A DNA stretch of 64,000 bases from Antarctobacter heliothermus (GCF_002237555.1 NZ_CP022540.1:1240001-1304000); one strand, 5' to 3'; positions 25,308 to 33,947 are shown, counted from the first letter of the stretch. Notes: a model not told the origin generated them from the sequence alone. A program made the numbers and translations.

Positions 25308-25321
25308 GATACATACTTTAG
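25308..25321. promoter_or_regulatory. Locus motif copy 4 (GATACATACTTTAG)
   Basis: This copy is identical to copy 2. It ends 82 nt before the ATG of the second repeat protein, similar to the 95 nt seen for copy 1. It directly overlaps the last base of a TTGACG hexamer. Confidence 0.55.
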
Positions 25322-25403
25322 AGTGTTCATTACCGACTAAAGGCGACTCTTGCGCTTTCTAACATGTGCGCCGTGGCGCGCAAACGGGACAGAGGAAAGA
25401 ACA

Positions 25404-28400
25404 ATGGCTGACAGCGTGATCCAGACCGGGTCTGAAATTGCAATTCGAATTGATGCAGATCGGGCGGATATCTCGCGCTTTCTGCGGCAGGGAGACGATT
25501 TGGTCGTCGAATTGCGCAATGGCGACCGGATTATCGTGCAGGGATATCATGTCCCTCACGAAAGCGGTTCCCTGCACAGCCTCGTCTTTGGCGACACTGT
25601 AGTGACGGACGTTGAGATTGAAGAGGGTGGCGCGGGTCTTGGCTTGAACATGGAAGACGGACTGGCACTTGCTGCAGCGGGTGTAAGCGGTCTGGGCCTG
25701 GCTCTCAGCGGCGGTGGTGACGGTGATAGCGACGGTGACCCGACCGATTTTACTGACTTCACGGACCCGACCGATGGCACGGACCCGACCGATGGCACGG
25801 ACCCGACTGACGGTACAGACCCGACTGACGGCACGGACCCGACTGACGGTACAGACCCGACCGATGGCACGGACCCGACCGATGGCACGGACCCGACCGA
25901 TGGCACGGACCCGACCGATGGCACGGACCCGACCGATGGCACGGACCCGACCGATGGCACGGACCCGACCGATGGCACGGACCCGACCGATGGCACGGAC
26001 CCGACCGATGGCACGGACCCGACCGACGGTACAGACCCGACCGATGGCACGGACCCGACCAACGGTACAGACCCGACCGATGGCACGGACCCGACCGACG
26101 GTACAGACCCGACCGACGGTACAGACCCGACCGATGGCACGGACCCGACCGATGGCACGGACCCGACTGACGGTACGGACCCGACTGACGGTACGGACCC
26201 GACCGATGGCACGGACCCGACTGACGGTACGGACCCGACTGACGGTACGGACCCGACTGACGGTACGGACCCGACTGACGGTACGGACCCGACCGATGGC
26301 ACGGACCCGACCGACGGTACAGACCCGACCGACGGTACAGACCCGACCGATGGTACGGACCCGACTGACGGTACGGACCCGACTGACGGTACGGACCCGA
26401 CTGACGGTACGGACCCGACCGATGGTACGGACCCGACCGATGGTACGGACCCGACCGACGGTACGGACCCGACTGACGGTACGGACCCGACTGACGGTAC
26501 GGACCCGACCGATGGTACGGACCCGACCGATGGTACGGACCCGACTGACGGTACGGACCCGACCGACGGTACAGACCCGACTGACGGTACGGACCCGACC
26601 GACGGTACAGACCCGACCGACGGTACGGACCCGACCGACGGTACAGACCCGACCGACGGTACAGACCCGACCGACGGTACAGACCCGACCGACGGTACAG
26701 ACCCGACCGACGGTACAGACCCGACCGATGGCACGGACCCGACCGATGGCACGGACCCGACTGACGGTACGGACCCGACTGACGGTACGGACCCGACCGA
26801 TGGTACGGACCCGACTGACGGTACAGACCCGACTGACGGTACGGACCCTGCTGGCGAGCAAGGTTTCCTGGATCCGATCATTGGCGATGAGGGCTTGCTT
26901 GGCGACCTGACCGGCAATGACGGCCTGCTGGGAGATGTCACCGGATCCGACGGCCTGCTGGGCGATCTTGTCGGCTCGGACGGTGCGCTTGGCGACCTTG
27001 GGGAAGACCTCTTGGGTCAGCCAATACTGGGCGACGGAACTGTATCGGAAGACATCGGCCTGCTTGATGGCATCATCGCTGATGAGGGCTTGCTTGGCGA
27101 TGTAACCGGCAACGACGGTCTGCTTGGCGACATCACCGGATCGGATGGTCTGCTGGGTGATCTGGTCGGCAACGACGGAGTGTTGTCCGACATTACCGGA
27201 AGCGACGGCCTTGTCGGCTCCCTGACCGGGACTGGTGTGCTAGGAGACGATACGGTCACCGGTGACGACGGCGGCCTGACCGACGGCTTGCTGGGAGAAG
27301 ACGGCCTTGTGGGCGGTCTGCTCGGTGGAGACGGAGGCCTGCTCGATGGTGTGATCGCGGACGGTGGTCTGCTCGGCGATGTGACCGGCAACGATGGCTT
27401 GCTTGGAGACGTCACCGGTTCGGATGGCCTGGTCGGCGATCTGGTCGGCGATGACGGTCTGCTGGCAGATGTGACTGGCAGCGACGGGCTTGTCGGCTCT
27501 CTGACCGGAGGCGGTCTGCTGGGTGACGGAGGTGATCTGACTGACGGACTGCTGGGCGACGATGGCCTGGTCGGTGGTCTGCTGGGTGATGACGGCCTGG
27601 TTGGCGGTCTGCTCGGTGGCGGCGATGGCCTGACCGATGGTCTGCTGGGTGAGGACGGCCTGGTTGGCGGTCTGCTCGGTGGCGAGGATGGCCTGACCGA
27701 TGGCTTGCTGGGTGATGACGGCCTGGTTGGCGGTCTGCTCGGCGGCGGCGATGGCCTGACCGATGGTCTGCTGGGTGAGGACGGCCTGGTTGGCGGTCTG
27801 CTCGGCGGCGGCGATGGCTTGACCGACGGTCTGCTGGGTGAGGACGGCCTTGTAGGTGGTCTGCTCGGCGGCGGCGATGGCCTGACCGACGGTCTGCTGG
27901 GTGAGGACGGCTTGGTTGGCGGTCTGCTCGGTGGCGAGGATGGCCTGACTGACGGCTTGCTGGGTGACGATGGCCTGGTTGGCGGTCTGCTCGGTGGCGA
28001 GGATGGCCTGGCCGACGGCTTGCTGGGTGAGGACGGCCTTGTAGGTGGTCTGCTCGGCGGCGGCGATGGCCTGACCGACGGTCTGCTGGGTGAGGACGGC
28101 CTTGTAGGTGGTCTGCTCGGCGGCGGCGATGGCCTGACCGACGGACTGCTGGGTGAGGACGGCCTGGTTGGCGGTCTGCTCGGTGGCGAGGATGGCCTGG
28201 CCGACGGCTTGCTGGGTGAGGACGGCCTTGTAGGTGGTCTGCTCGGCGGCGGCGATGGCCTGACCGACGGTCTGCTGGGTGAGGACGGCCTTGTAGGTGG
28301 TCTGCTCGGCGGCGGCGATGGCCTGACCGACGGACTGCTGGGTGAGGACGGCCTGGTTGGCGGTCTGCTCGGTGGCGAGGATGGCCTGGCCGACGGCTTG

Positions 28401-28766
28401 CTGGGTGAGGACGGCCTGGTTGGCGGTCTGCTCGGCGGCGGCGATGGCCTGACCGACGGTCTGCTGGGTGAGGACGGCCTGGTTGGCGGTCTGCTGGGTG
28501 AGGACGGCCTTGTAGGTGGTCTGCTCGGCGGCGGCGATGGCCTGACCGATGGTCTGCTGGGAGAAGACGGCCTGGTTGGCGGTCTGCTCGGCGGCGGCGA
28601 TGGCCTGACCGACGGTCTGCTGGGTGACGAAGGCTTGGTTGGCGGTCTGCTCGGTGGCGAGGATGGCCTGACCGATGGCTTGCTGGGTGACGATGGCCTG
28701 GTTGGCGGTCTTGTGGGTGGCCTGCTTGGTGGCCTGTCCGGCGATAGTTCTGAGGAGTTCAGCTAA
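25404..28766 (+). CDS. BapA-prefix repeat protein (60 x TDPTDG plus 17 x 21 residues), probable type I secreted adhesin
   Basis: This is an 1120-residue acidic protein without a signal peptide. Residues 1-75 are a BapA/LapF prefix-like domain (ISRFLRQGDDLVVELRNGD, then RIIVQGYHV). A Gly/Ala hydrophobic stretch (LALAAAGVSGLGLALSGGG, 87-105) follows, as in other Bap-type N-termini. Residues 120-479 are 60 copies of TDPTDG, one being TDPTNG. Residues 480-737 are degenerate 10-residue units such as TGNDGLLGDV. Residues 738-1104 are 17 copies of a 21-residue unit, and the end is LLGGLSGDSSEEFS. ATG 25404 has GAGGAAAG at 25392-25399; an upstream TTG at 25350 is less likely. The nearby type I system and the ending shared with the first repeat protein suggest co-export. 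Confidence 0.85.
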   Translation: MADSVIQTGSEIAIRIDADRADISRFLRQGDDLVVELRNGDRIIVQGYHVPHESGSLHSLVFGDTVVTDVEIEEGGAGLGLNMEDGLALAAAGVSGLGLALSGGGDGDSDGDPTDFTDFTDPTDGTDPTDGTDPTDGTDPTDGTDPTDGTDPTDGTDPTDGTDPTDGTDPTDGTDPTDGTDPTDGTDPTDGTDPTDGTDPTDGTDPTDGTDPTDGTDPTNGTDPTDGTDPTDGTDPTDGTDPTDGTDPTDGTDPTDGTDPTDGTDPTDGTDPTDGTDPTDGTDPTDGTDPTDGTDPTDGTDPTDGTDPTDGTDPTDGTDPTDGTDPTDGTDPTDGTDPTDGTDPTDGTDPTDGTDPTDGTDPTDGTDPTDGTDPTDGTDPTDGTDPTDGTDPTDGTDPTDGTDPTDGTDPTDGTDPTDGTDPTDGTDPTDGTDPTDGTDPTDGTDPTDGTDPTDGTDPTDGTDPTDGTDPTDGTDPTDGTDPAGEQGFLDPIIGDEGLLGDLTGNDGLLGDVTGSDGLLGDLVGSDGALGDLGEDLLGQPILGDGTVSEDIGLLDGIIADEGLLGDVTGNDGLLGDITGSDGLLGDLVGNDGVLSDITGSDGLVGSLTGTGVLGDDTVTGDDGGLTDGLLGEDGLVGGLLGGDGGLLDGVIADGGLLGDVTGNDGLLGDVTGSDGLVGDLVGDDGLLADVTGSDGLVGSLTGGGLLGDGGDLTDGLLGDDGLVGGLLGDDGLVGGLLGGGDGLTDGLLGEDGLVGGLLGGEDGLTDGLLGDDGLVGGLLGGGDGLTDGLLGEDGLVGGLLGGGDGLTDGLLGEDGLVGGLLGGGDGLTDGLLGEDGLVGGLLGGEDGLTDGLLGDDGLVGGLLGGEDGLADGLLGEDGLVGGLLGGGDGLTDGLLGEDGLVGGLLGGGDGLTDGLLGEDGLVGGLLGGEDGLADGLLGEDGLVGGLLGGGDGLTDGLLGEDGLVGGLLGGGDGLTDGLLGEDGLVGGLLGGEDGLADGLLGEDGLVGGLLGGGDGLTDGLLGEDGLVGGLLGEDGLVGGLLGGGDGLTDGLLGEDGLVGGLLGGGDGLTDGLLGDEGLVGGLLGGEDGLTDGLLGDDGLVGGLVGGLLGGLSGDSSEEFS
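25761..26840 (+). repeat. 60 tandem copies of an 18-bp unit (TDPTDG)
   Basis: The stretch is 1080 bp, exactly 60 x 18 bp, followed by a diverged TDPAGE. One copy near 26050-26060 encodes TDPTNG. Codons vary synonymously (GGC/GGT, ACG/ACA, ACC/ACT, GAT/GAC). The region is hydrophilic, with regularly spaced Asp, Thr and Pro. It resembles an extended stalk, possibly glycosylated or ion-binding. Confidence 0.95.
26868..27614 (+). repeat. Degenerate ~30-bp repeats encoding GLLGD-type decapeptides
   Basis: Units such as GNDGLLGDVT and GSDGLLGDLV recur with about 10-residue period and are more diverged than the flanking arrays. They share the G-x-D-G-L-[LV] core with the first repeat protein, indicating common ancestry. 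Confidence 0.8.
27615..28715 (+). repeat. 17 copies of a 63-bp (21-residue) unit
   Basis: Units read GG[GE]DGL[TA]DGLLG[ED] followed by DGLVGGLL. One extra 10-residue half unit is inserted after copy 14. Variants alternate G/E at position 3 and T/A at position 7 in a recurring order, suggesting block duplication. Confidence 0.9.
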
Positions 28767-28831
28767 CCCACTCACGGATGTTGAACTCCCGGCCTGTCCC
28801 GACCCCCAATACCCCCAGATGGGGCAGGCAT

Positions 28832-28862
28832 CCGGACAGGGCAAACTTTTTGCCCTGTCCGG
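28832..28862 (+). terminator. Strong hairpin after the second repeat protein
   Basis: A perfect 14-bp stem, CCGGACAGGGCAAA (28832-28845) and TTTGCCCTGTCCGG (28849-28862), has a 3-nt loop and begins 66 nt after the stop. No T tract follows, so it may end, slow or protect the transcript. It separates the adhesin from the response-regulator gene. Confidence 0.65.
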
Positions 28863-28902
28863 GACAACTCCCAACGCGTGCAACCAATGATAGGAGCCGG
28901 AC

Positions 28903-29895
28903 ATGAGAATTCTCGCGGTAGACGACAGTCCCATTTCCCGAGACTTGATACCTATGATTTTCGCGACTTCCGGTTTCCCACCCGTTCACGTTGCCGAAAG
29001 TGGCCATATGGCCTTGTCCATCCTCAGCAACGGGGATGAGCAATTCGATTGTCTCGTTCTGGATATCGAAATGCCGGAAATGGACGGGATAGAACTGTGC
29101 GCCCGTATCCGGAGGCTGCCACGCTATCGTGACACGCCCATTATCATGCTTACGGCCCGCGACGACGCTGACACCATCGAAGCCGCCTTTGCCGCCGGAG
29201 CAAATGACTACATTTTCAAACGCTCTACCGCGAAAGACTTGGTCGGGCGCGTACACGTCGCAAAGCGGATGTTGCACCGCAATGACTGCATGGTATTGCA
29301 GAACATGGACCGCGATCACGGCCCTCAGGCCCGATCCCTCCGCTCTGGCCGCCACAAGTTCGCTCTTTCGGACAGTCTTTTGGTGGAGGGTGTCGAAAGA
29401 CTGATCCTTCCGTTCTCGCTAGGTAACTACCTGACGCAGCTGCCCAGCGAGGCCTTGTCGGACGTCCGCCTCTTTGGCGTCCAGATCGAGGATCCAATCC
29501 GTCATTACTACGACAATACAACACCGGATTTTGTCGACATCCTTGAACGGTGCGCTGGCGGAATTCGGGCGACCGTAAACACCGAGCGCCTGTTGATGGC
29601 ATACCAAGGGAACGGGGCTTTTTATTGCATCGCACGCAATATCGACCCGGGTTATCCGCCGGAGCTGGAAGCAGGCATAAACAGCTACCTCGAAACCTGC
29701 GAGAATGCGAGCGCACTCGCGGCGTTGCAATCCGTGAGGGTTTGCGTCGGAACGCCGATCACCCCCAATGCACGACGTGGACAACGTGTGCGCCTGTCCT
29801 TCGATCGTGTGCAAGAGCGTATGGATGCTCGGACCAAGATAGGCGCTACAATACAGCCGCTTCAATCAGAACAGGAGACTGCAGGATGGCGATAA
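28903..29895 (+). CDS. Response regulator with degenerate GGDEF-like output domain
   Basis: This is a 330-residue protein. The receiver (1-122) has D7/D8, phosphoacceptor D54 in LVLDIEMPEMDG, T84 and K106 in IFKRST. The output region (about 160-315) has no HTH. Its layout resembles a diguanylate cyclase fold: LLMAYQGNGAFYCIARN at 231-246 sits where the GGDEF signature would be (here GNGAF), and the tail SVRVCVGTP plus RLSFDRVQERMDARTK matches the usual end. Active-site acidic residues are missing, so no cyclase activity is expected. A degenerate c-di-GMP sensor or a protein-interaction domain is possible. The GGDEF assignment is tentative. Confidence 0.75.
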   Translation: MRILAVDDSPISRDLIPMIFATSGFPPVHVAESGHMALSILSNGDEQFDCLVLDIEMPEMDGIELCARIRRLPRYRDTPIIMLTARDDADTIEAAFAAGANDYIFKRSTAKDLVGRVHVAKRMLHRNDCMVLQNMDRDHGPQARSLRSGRHKFALSDSLLVEGVERLILPFSLGNYLTQLPSEALSDVRLFGVQIEDPIRHYYDNTTPDFVDILERCAGGIRATVNTERLLMAYQGNGAFYCIARNIDPGYPPELEAGINSYLETCENASALAALQSVRVCVGTPITPNARRGQRVRLSFDRVQERMDARTKIGATIQPLQSEQETAGWR

Positions 29896-30101
29896 TCATT
29901 TATATGCTCAGTAGCTTCATCGGCTTGTTCGCCGCCATCGTCGGGTATGTGTTTTTTGGACTAAATTTTGCAGATGCCTTTCTGGTCTATAGCGCCGGTT
30001 CTATCGCATTGGGAACTCTGATTGTTTCGGGCAGTCTCTTGCTGGGTGAGACGCCACATTCAAGTGCTCATGACCACCGAAAAAGGCAGACGACTTCCTG
30101 A
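29886..30101 (+). CDS. Small two-helix membrane protein
   Basis: This is a 71-residue protein that starts inside the end of the response-regulator gene (10-nt overlap), with AGGAG about 10 nt before ATG 29886. Two hydrophobic helices (about 3-22 and 29-52) are followed by a short polar, His-rich tail (HSSAHDHRKRQ). I recognise no family. Its coupling to the regulator suggests it works with it, perhaps as a membrane partner. Confidence 0.65.
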   Translation: MAIIIYMLSSFIGLFAAIVGYVFFGLNFADAFLVYSAGSIALGTLIVSGSLLLGETPHSSAHDHRKRQTTS

Positions 30102-30721
30102 ACTCGCTCCCCTCATGTGCCCGAACTGAGGCTACGCTCCTCTTCGAATTTCGGGCACAGACAAAAGCTATGATTTTCCTAATCGCTGGTCTTCGCCGAG
30201 AAGAAGCGCGAGCCAGCAAAAATGATCCCATAGAAGGGTCAATCGACGTCCAAAACGACAGGCATAGATCGATGGTCTTCATACTCCCTGGCCGTCGGAC
30301 GTTAGTTTTGGATTTTGCGTGCGTGAACGATTTCCAGGATCGCCGCGCAAGCTGATACGACAAGACGCCTATCGAGCAGAACTTGCATGAGTTGCGGCAC
30401 AGCGTTCGCAAGATCATTCGGGCAGCCAGCAATGAGCTGACCTACGGGCGTAGTCCTCATTCCGCCTACGGCTGTCCCAAGGCAGCACAATAGTCTCACT
30501 TCACCCACCGGCCACAAATGCTCTGCAGACAGAATGTCCGAGTGATTTGGGTAATCGTGGCGGAGCTCTGCGCGTTTTGCGCGCGCTAGATTAAAATCCG
30601 GCGGAAGAGGCAAAGAAAGCCATTTTACTGCGACGGGAACCTGTGCGTCTAGAGTAGAGCTCCTAAAAAACCACTTGGTGGCCAATTGGCGCCGGCATGG
30701 CAATTCTGCGGACCAACTTGA
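30102..30721. other. Gene-poor stretch before the decayed efflux operon
   Basis: I see no supported gene. GTGCCCGAA (30117-30125) and TTCGGGCAC (30150-30158) form a 9-bp inverted repeat with a 24-nt loop soon after the small membrane-protein gene, a possible terminator. The rest shows no coding character I trust and probably is decayed sequence, since the next two genes are pseudogenes. Confidence 0.4.
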
Positions 30722-31498
30722 ATGAAAACGATTATCTCCAGCTTGGTTGGGGTGGCAATTATTGCGCTGGCTTGGGTCCTGACTTTTGGGATGCCCGGCA
30801 AACAGGCGGATGCGGCTGCGGCCAGCGGACCCGTTGGCGCATCGGCAACGTCTGGTGCGCTTGGGCCCGGCGAGGATGGCGGTCGCCGTGGCGGCGGGGC
30901 CACCGTTGTCACGGTCCCCGACCAGTCGGTCCTGACGGTTGAGTTTGGTCTGTCGGATCGCGCGGCGCCGGTTGTTCAGGTGGGGTAAAAGGTCCGGTTG
31001 ATGACGGCCTCCTTGCCGGGGCGCGTTTTCGAAGGGATCGTGGAGGGGTTCGAACGGCAGATCGACAGCACCACTCGCACGATCAAGGTTCGCGCTACGG
31101 CCAACAATGCAGAAGGGCTGATGCTGCCGGGCATGATTATTAACGTAGTTCTGTCGCGCGACAATGCACCGCTGCCGAGTGTGCCTGCAGTTGCCCTGAC
31201 GTGGAGCCGTGCGGGCGCGCCGGTCTGGGTTGTCGAAGACGGCAAGGCCCAGACTGTCAGCGCTGCCATTCGTCATCGAGCTAACGATACTGTCTGGCTA
31301 GAGGCCGATCTGAAACCGGGCCAGTAAGTGGTTGTCAAGGGCGTTCAAAAGCTGCGCGAAGGGGCTGCGGTTGTCACTGGGAGTGGACCACATGCGTCTG
31401 GACCCGCTGACATAAGCGATGCGGGTGCGCCACCTGCCACGAGCCGGCTGTTGACGCGTCACAATTCGGGACCCCTGACACGCTTGCCAAGCGCGTGA
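30722..31498 (+). pseudogene. Decayed RND efflux membrane fusion protein
   Basis: This is the remnant of an AcrA/HlyD-like adaptor of an RND pump. The frame begins MKTIISSLVGVAIIALAW, an N-terminal membrane anchor. The middle, including the lipoyl and hairpin regions, is missing. The C-terminal half is recognisable (GRVFEGIVEGFERQIDSTTR, then IKVRATANNAEGLMLPGM). In-frame TAA stops at 30986-30988 and 31325-31327 break it, with family-like sequence continuing after each (KVRLMTASLPG; VVVKGVQKLREGAAVV). A working member is about 380 residues. It lies directly before the RND pump remnant, as in intact operons. Confidence 0.82.
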
Positions 31499-31502
31499 AC
31501 TG

Positions 31503-33852
31503 ATGTCGATTCAACAGATCCGCAGCGGGATTGCCGATACATTTGTCGCGCGTCCCGTGCTGGCCATTGTGCTGAACCTTGTGATCGCCTTCGCCGGGTT
31601 TGCGGCGCCGAACGGCGTCGAAGTGCGCGAAATGCCCAATGTTGATCAACCTGTGCTGTCTGTCACGGTAACATGGGATGGCACCGCGCTGGAAACGGTC
31701 GATGCCGAGGTCACTGCAGTCATTGAGGACGTTTTGGGGTAGCTTGATGGTATGAAATCTGTTTCGGCCTCTTCCAGCTATGGCCGCAGCAGGCTGACGA
31801 TTGATCTCAACGACGGCAATATCAATATCGCTGCCAGCGAGGTCAGTGAAATCTTGACCCGAACCGAACGGCAACTGCTTGAAGGGATCGACGACCCAAC
31901 AGTCACAAAGAACGATTCTGACGTCGCTCCCATCATCCGCCTCGCCCTCATGGGAGATGCGTCGATGAAGGATTTGACGGACATGGCCGAGAGTCTGATC
32001 ACCGAGCGGCTTTCGTCATTCGCAGGCATGGCGGAATTTCAGGTGGCAGGTGCCCAGGCGAATGAATTCCCGATCGGAGTACCGCTGCCCTCACTTCCAA
32101 CACCATAACATTGTTGGCGTTGGTTCTGGCGACCGGCATGGTGGTGGATGACGCCATCGTCGTGATCGTAAACATCGTGCGCCGTCGCCATTAGGGTATG
32201 GGGGCACGCGTGCTGCGGCCAGCGGCACAAATGAGGTGTTTTTCGCCGTAATTTCGACCACTGCAACGCTTGCAGCAGTGTCTATCCCGATTTCGCTTTT
32301 GCCGGGGCAGGCAGGGGGGATCTTTTCCGAATTTGGGTTTGTCCTCGCGTTCTGCGTGTTGCTGTCGTCTTTTGTTGCGCAGACGTTGGCGCTGGTGCTT
32401 GCCGCGCCAGCCATCGCGATCGGCGCCGACGTCGCCTTTGCCATCGTGTCGTTTGGCACCTATTCAAATCTGTCGTCGACGCTGACCCCGGCCGAGGACC
32501 GCGGCGCATTTTTAATTCGCGGCACTGCGCCGTCGGCTGCAAGCCTGTCTTTCACGGACGAGCAGATGCAAAAGGTCGAGGCCTTTTTGCAGCCCTATGT
32601 TGACAGCGGAGAGATCGCAGCCGTGCAAACGCTGATCGGCCGGGGCGGAACGTCCAGCGCGACGGTCATAGTGCGCCTTACCGATTGGGAGGACTGCGAC
32701 CGCAGCCAGCGAGAAATTCTAGCCGAACTGAATCCAAGGTTAAGCACCATACCCGGCATCTCTGTCTTCGCGATTTCGCCCAACAGACTGGGTATCCGTG
32801 GCGCCGGGCGGGGGTTGCAGTTTGCCTTTTTGGGCAACGACTATGCCCGCCTTGCCGCCGAGGGCGACGCGCTTGTCGCGCCGATGGAGGCGGATCGCGC
32901 CTTGTCAAACCCGAACCTGCCCTATGACGCGACCACGCCGCTTATGAACGTTGAAATCGACCGGGAAATGGCGACGGAACTTGGTCTGTCGCCCGCCAGC
33001 ATCGCAACAACAATCAACACGCTGACTCAGGGCATTACAGCAACAGAGGTCTTTGTCGAGGGTGAGAAAACGGATGTTCGGCTCGTGCCCGGCGGCAAAC
33101 CGATCCGGGACCCGTCAGACATTGAGAACGTCTGGATCCGCAGAAAGGACGGTGCCTTTGTGCCCCTTTCAGCCGTTGTGACACTGACACCGACCTCAAC
33201 CGTGTCCAGCCTTGCCCGCGAGGATTTTGCTTGCGCGGTTCCGGGCGAGACCAATCTGGGCGCTGGTGTCAGTCTGGGGGTGCCGCCGCGCGCGCCGAGG
33301 TACTGGCCGCAGAGGTCCTGTCCAACGATGTGCGCTTTGTCTTTCGCGGCGAGGCGGTGACGCTGGAAGATGCGCAATCCGGCACGGCCATGGTCTTTGG
33401 TATCGCGCTTGTTGTTCTGCTGGTGCTGGCAGCCCAATTCGAAAGCTTTGCCTCTGCGGTAGTCATCATGCTGACTGTGCCCTTTGGGCTAGGCGCGGCG
33501 GTGCTAGCGATCTGGCTGACAGGCGGGACGCTCAACTACTACAGTCAGATTGGCCTTGTGATTCTGAACGGGATCATGGCCAAGAGCGGTATCCTGATTG
33601 TCGAGTTTGCCAATCAGTCGCGAGAGCAGGGCCGTGATCTGGACAGCGCAATCCGCGATGCGATGCGGTGCGCCTGCGCCCGGTGATGATGACGGCGGTG
33701 TCGACAGTTGTCGGCGGGTTGGCTTTGCTACCGTCTTCACCCTGTTCCTGACGCTGGTCTTTTTCCGTCTCATTGCCCCGTTGGGGGCAACCCCCGGCCG
33801 TGCGGCGCATAAACTGACCGCTGAAAAGGACGCAGTATTGGTCGGAACGTAA
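31503..33852 (+). pseudogene. Decayed RND (HAE1/AcrB-type) efflux pump
   Basis: Pieces of one RND transporter lie in order across several frames. The N-terminus is ARPVLAIVLNLVIAFAG. An in-frame TAG at 31740-31742 precedes the pore-domain start. A large deletion near 32100 is followed by TLLALVLATGMVVDDAIVV with another stop (32192-32194). The next piece is NEVFFAVISTTATLAAVSIP and the second porter domain. Frameshifts near 33270 and 33670 precede the last helices and the C-terminal FTLFLTLVFFRLIAPLG. The span of about 2.35 kb is short of the ~3.1 kb of an intact gene. At least two stops, two deletions and several frameshifts make it non-functional. Confidence 0.88.
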
Positions 33853-33908
33853 TGTTGCGGAAGGCCCAAGTTTGTCCTGAAATGCTGACTCCTGGTGGCA
33901 GGGGCAAC

Positions 33909-33944
33909 ATAAATCGCCCCGGGTTTTGACCCGGGGCGATTTAT
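33909..33944. terminator. Strong bidirectional hairpin
   Basis: ATAAATCGCCCCGGGT (33909-33924) pairs perfectly over 16 bp with 33929-33944, with a 4-nt loop (TTTG). It ends 3 nt from the stop of the monooxygenase gene on the reverse strand and lies 56 nt past the pump remnant. It ends in A/T-rich arms on both sides, which fits termination in either direction. Confidence 0.8.
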
Positions 33945-33947
33945 GCG

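Larger units (their letters stand above)
24499..25403. other. Long divergent regulatory region between kinase and second repeat protein
   Basis: This 905-bp gap contains no gene I can support. Short open frames are present but lack ribosome sites or recognisable domains. It holds two copies of the locus motif, at 24698-24711 and 25308-25321. TTGACG at 25303-25308 could be a -35 element, but a good -10 is not evident. Long leaders like this often carry several regulator sites. Confidence 0.45.

Noticed and set aside
25671..25682. AAAG motif (residues 90-93 of the second repeat protein) as a LapG-type cleavage site
   Set aside because: It fits the loose [TAP]AAG pattern but lies in a hydrophobic Ala/Gly stretch common to Bap-type N-termini, and no LapG or LapD homologue is in the window.
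25761..28715. Possible CRISPR array
   Set aside because: The repeats are direct, contiguous and coding, with no unique spacers and no cas genes nearby.
25359..28934. Several 400-560-residue open frames on both strands across the second repeat gene
   Set aside because: They are shadows of the 18-bp and 63-bp arrays. The chosen frame alone has a ribosome site, a prefix domain and a sensible ending.
30302..31276. 324-residue open frame opposite the adaptor remnant
   Set aside because: Its sequence is Arg/His/Pro-rich antisense of the adaptor remnant with no domain and no ribosome site.
30998..33360. Separate short genes for adaptor and pump fragments
   Set aside because: Each is a consecutive piece of one RND adaptor or one RND pump, split by stops and frameshifts. 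Pseudogenes are the simpler reading.
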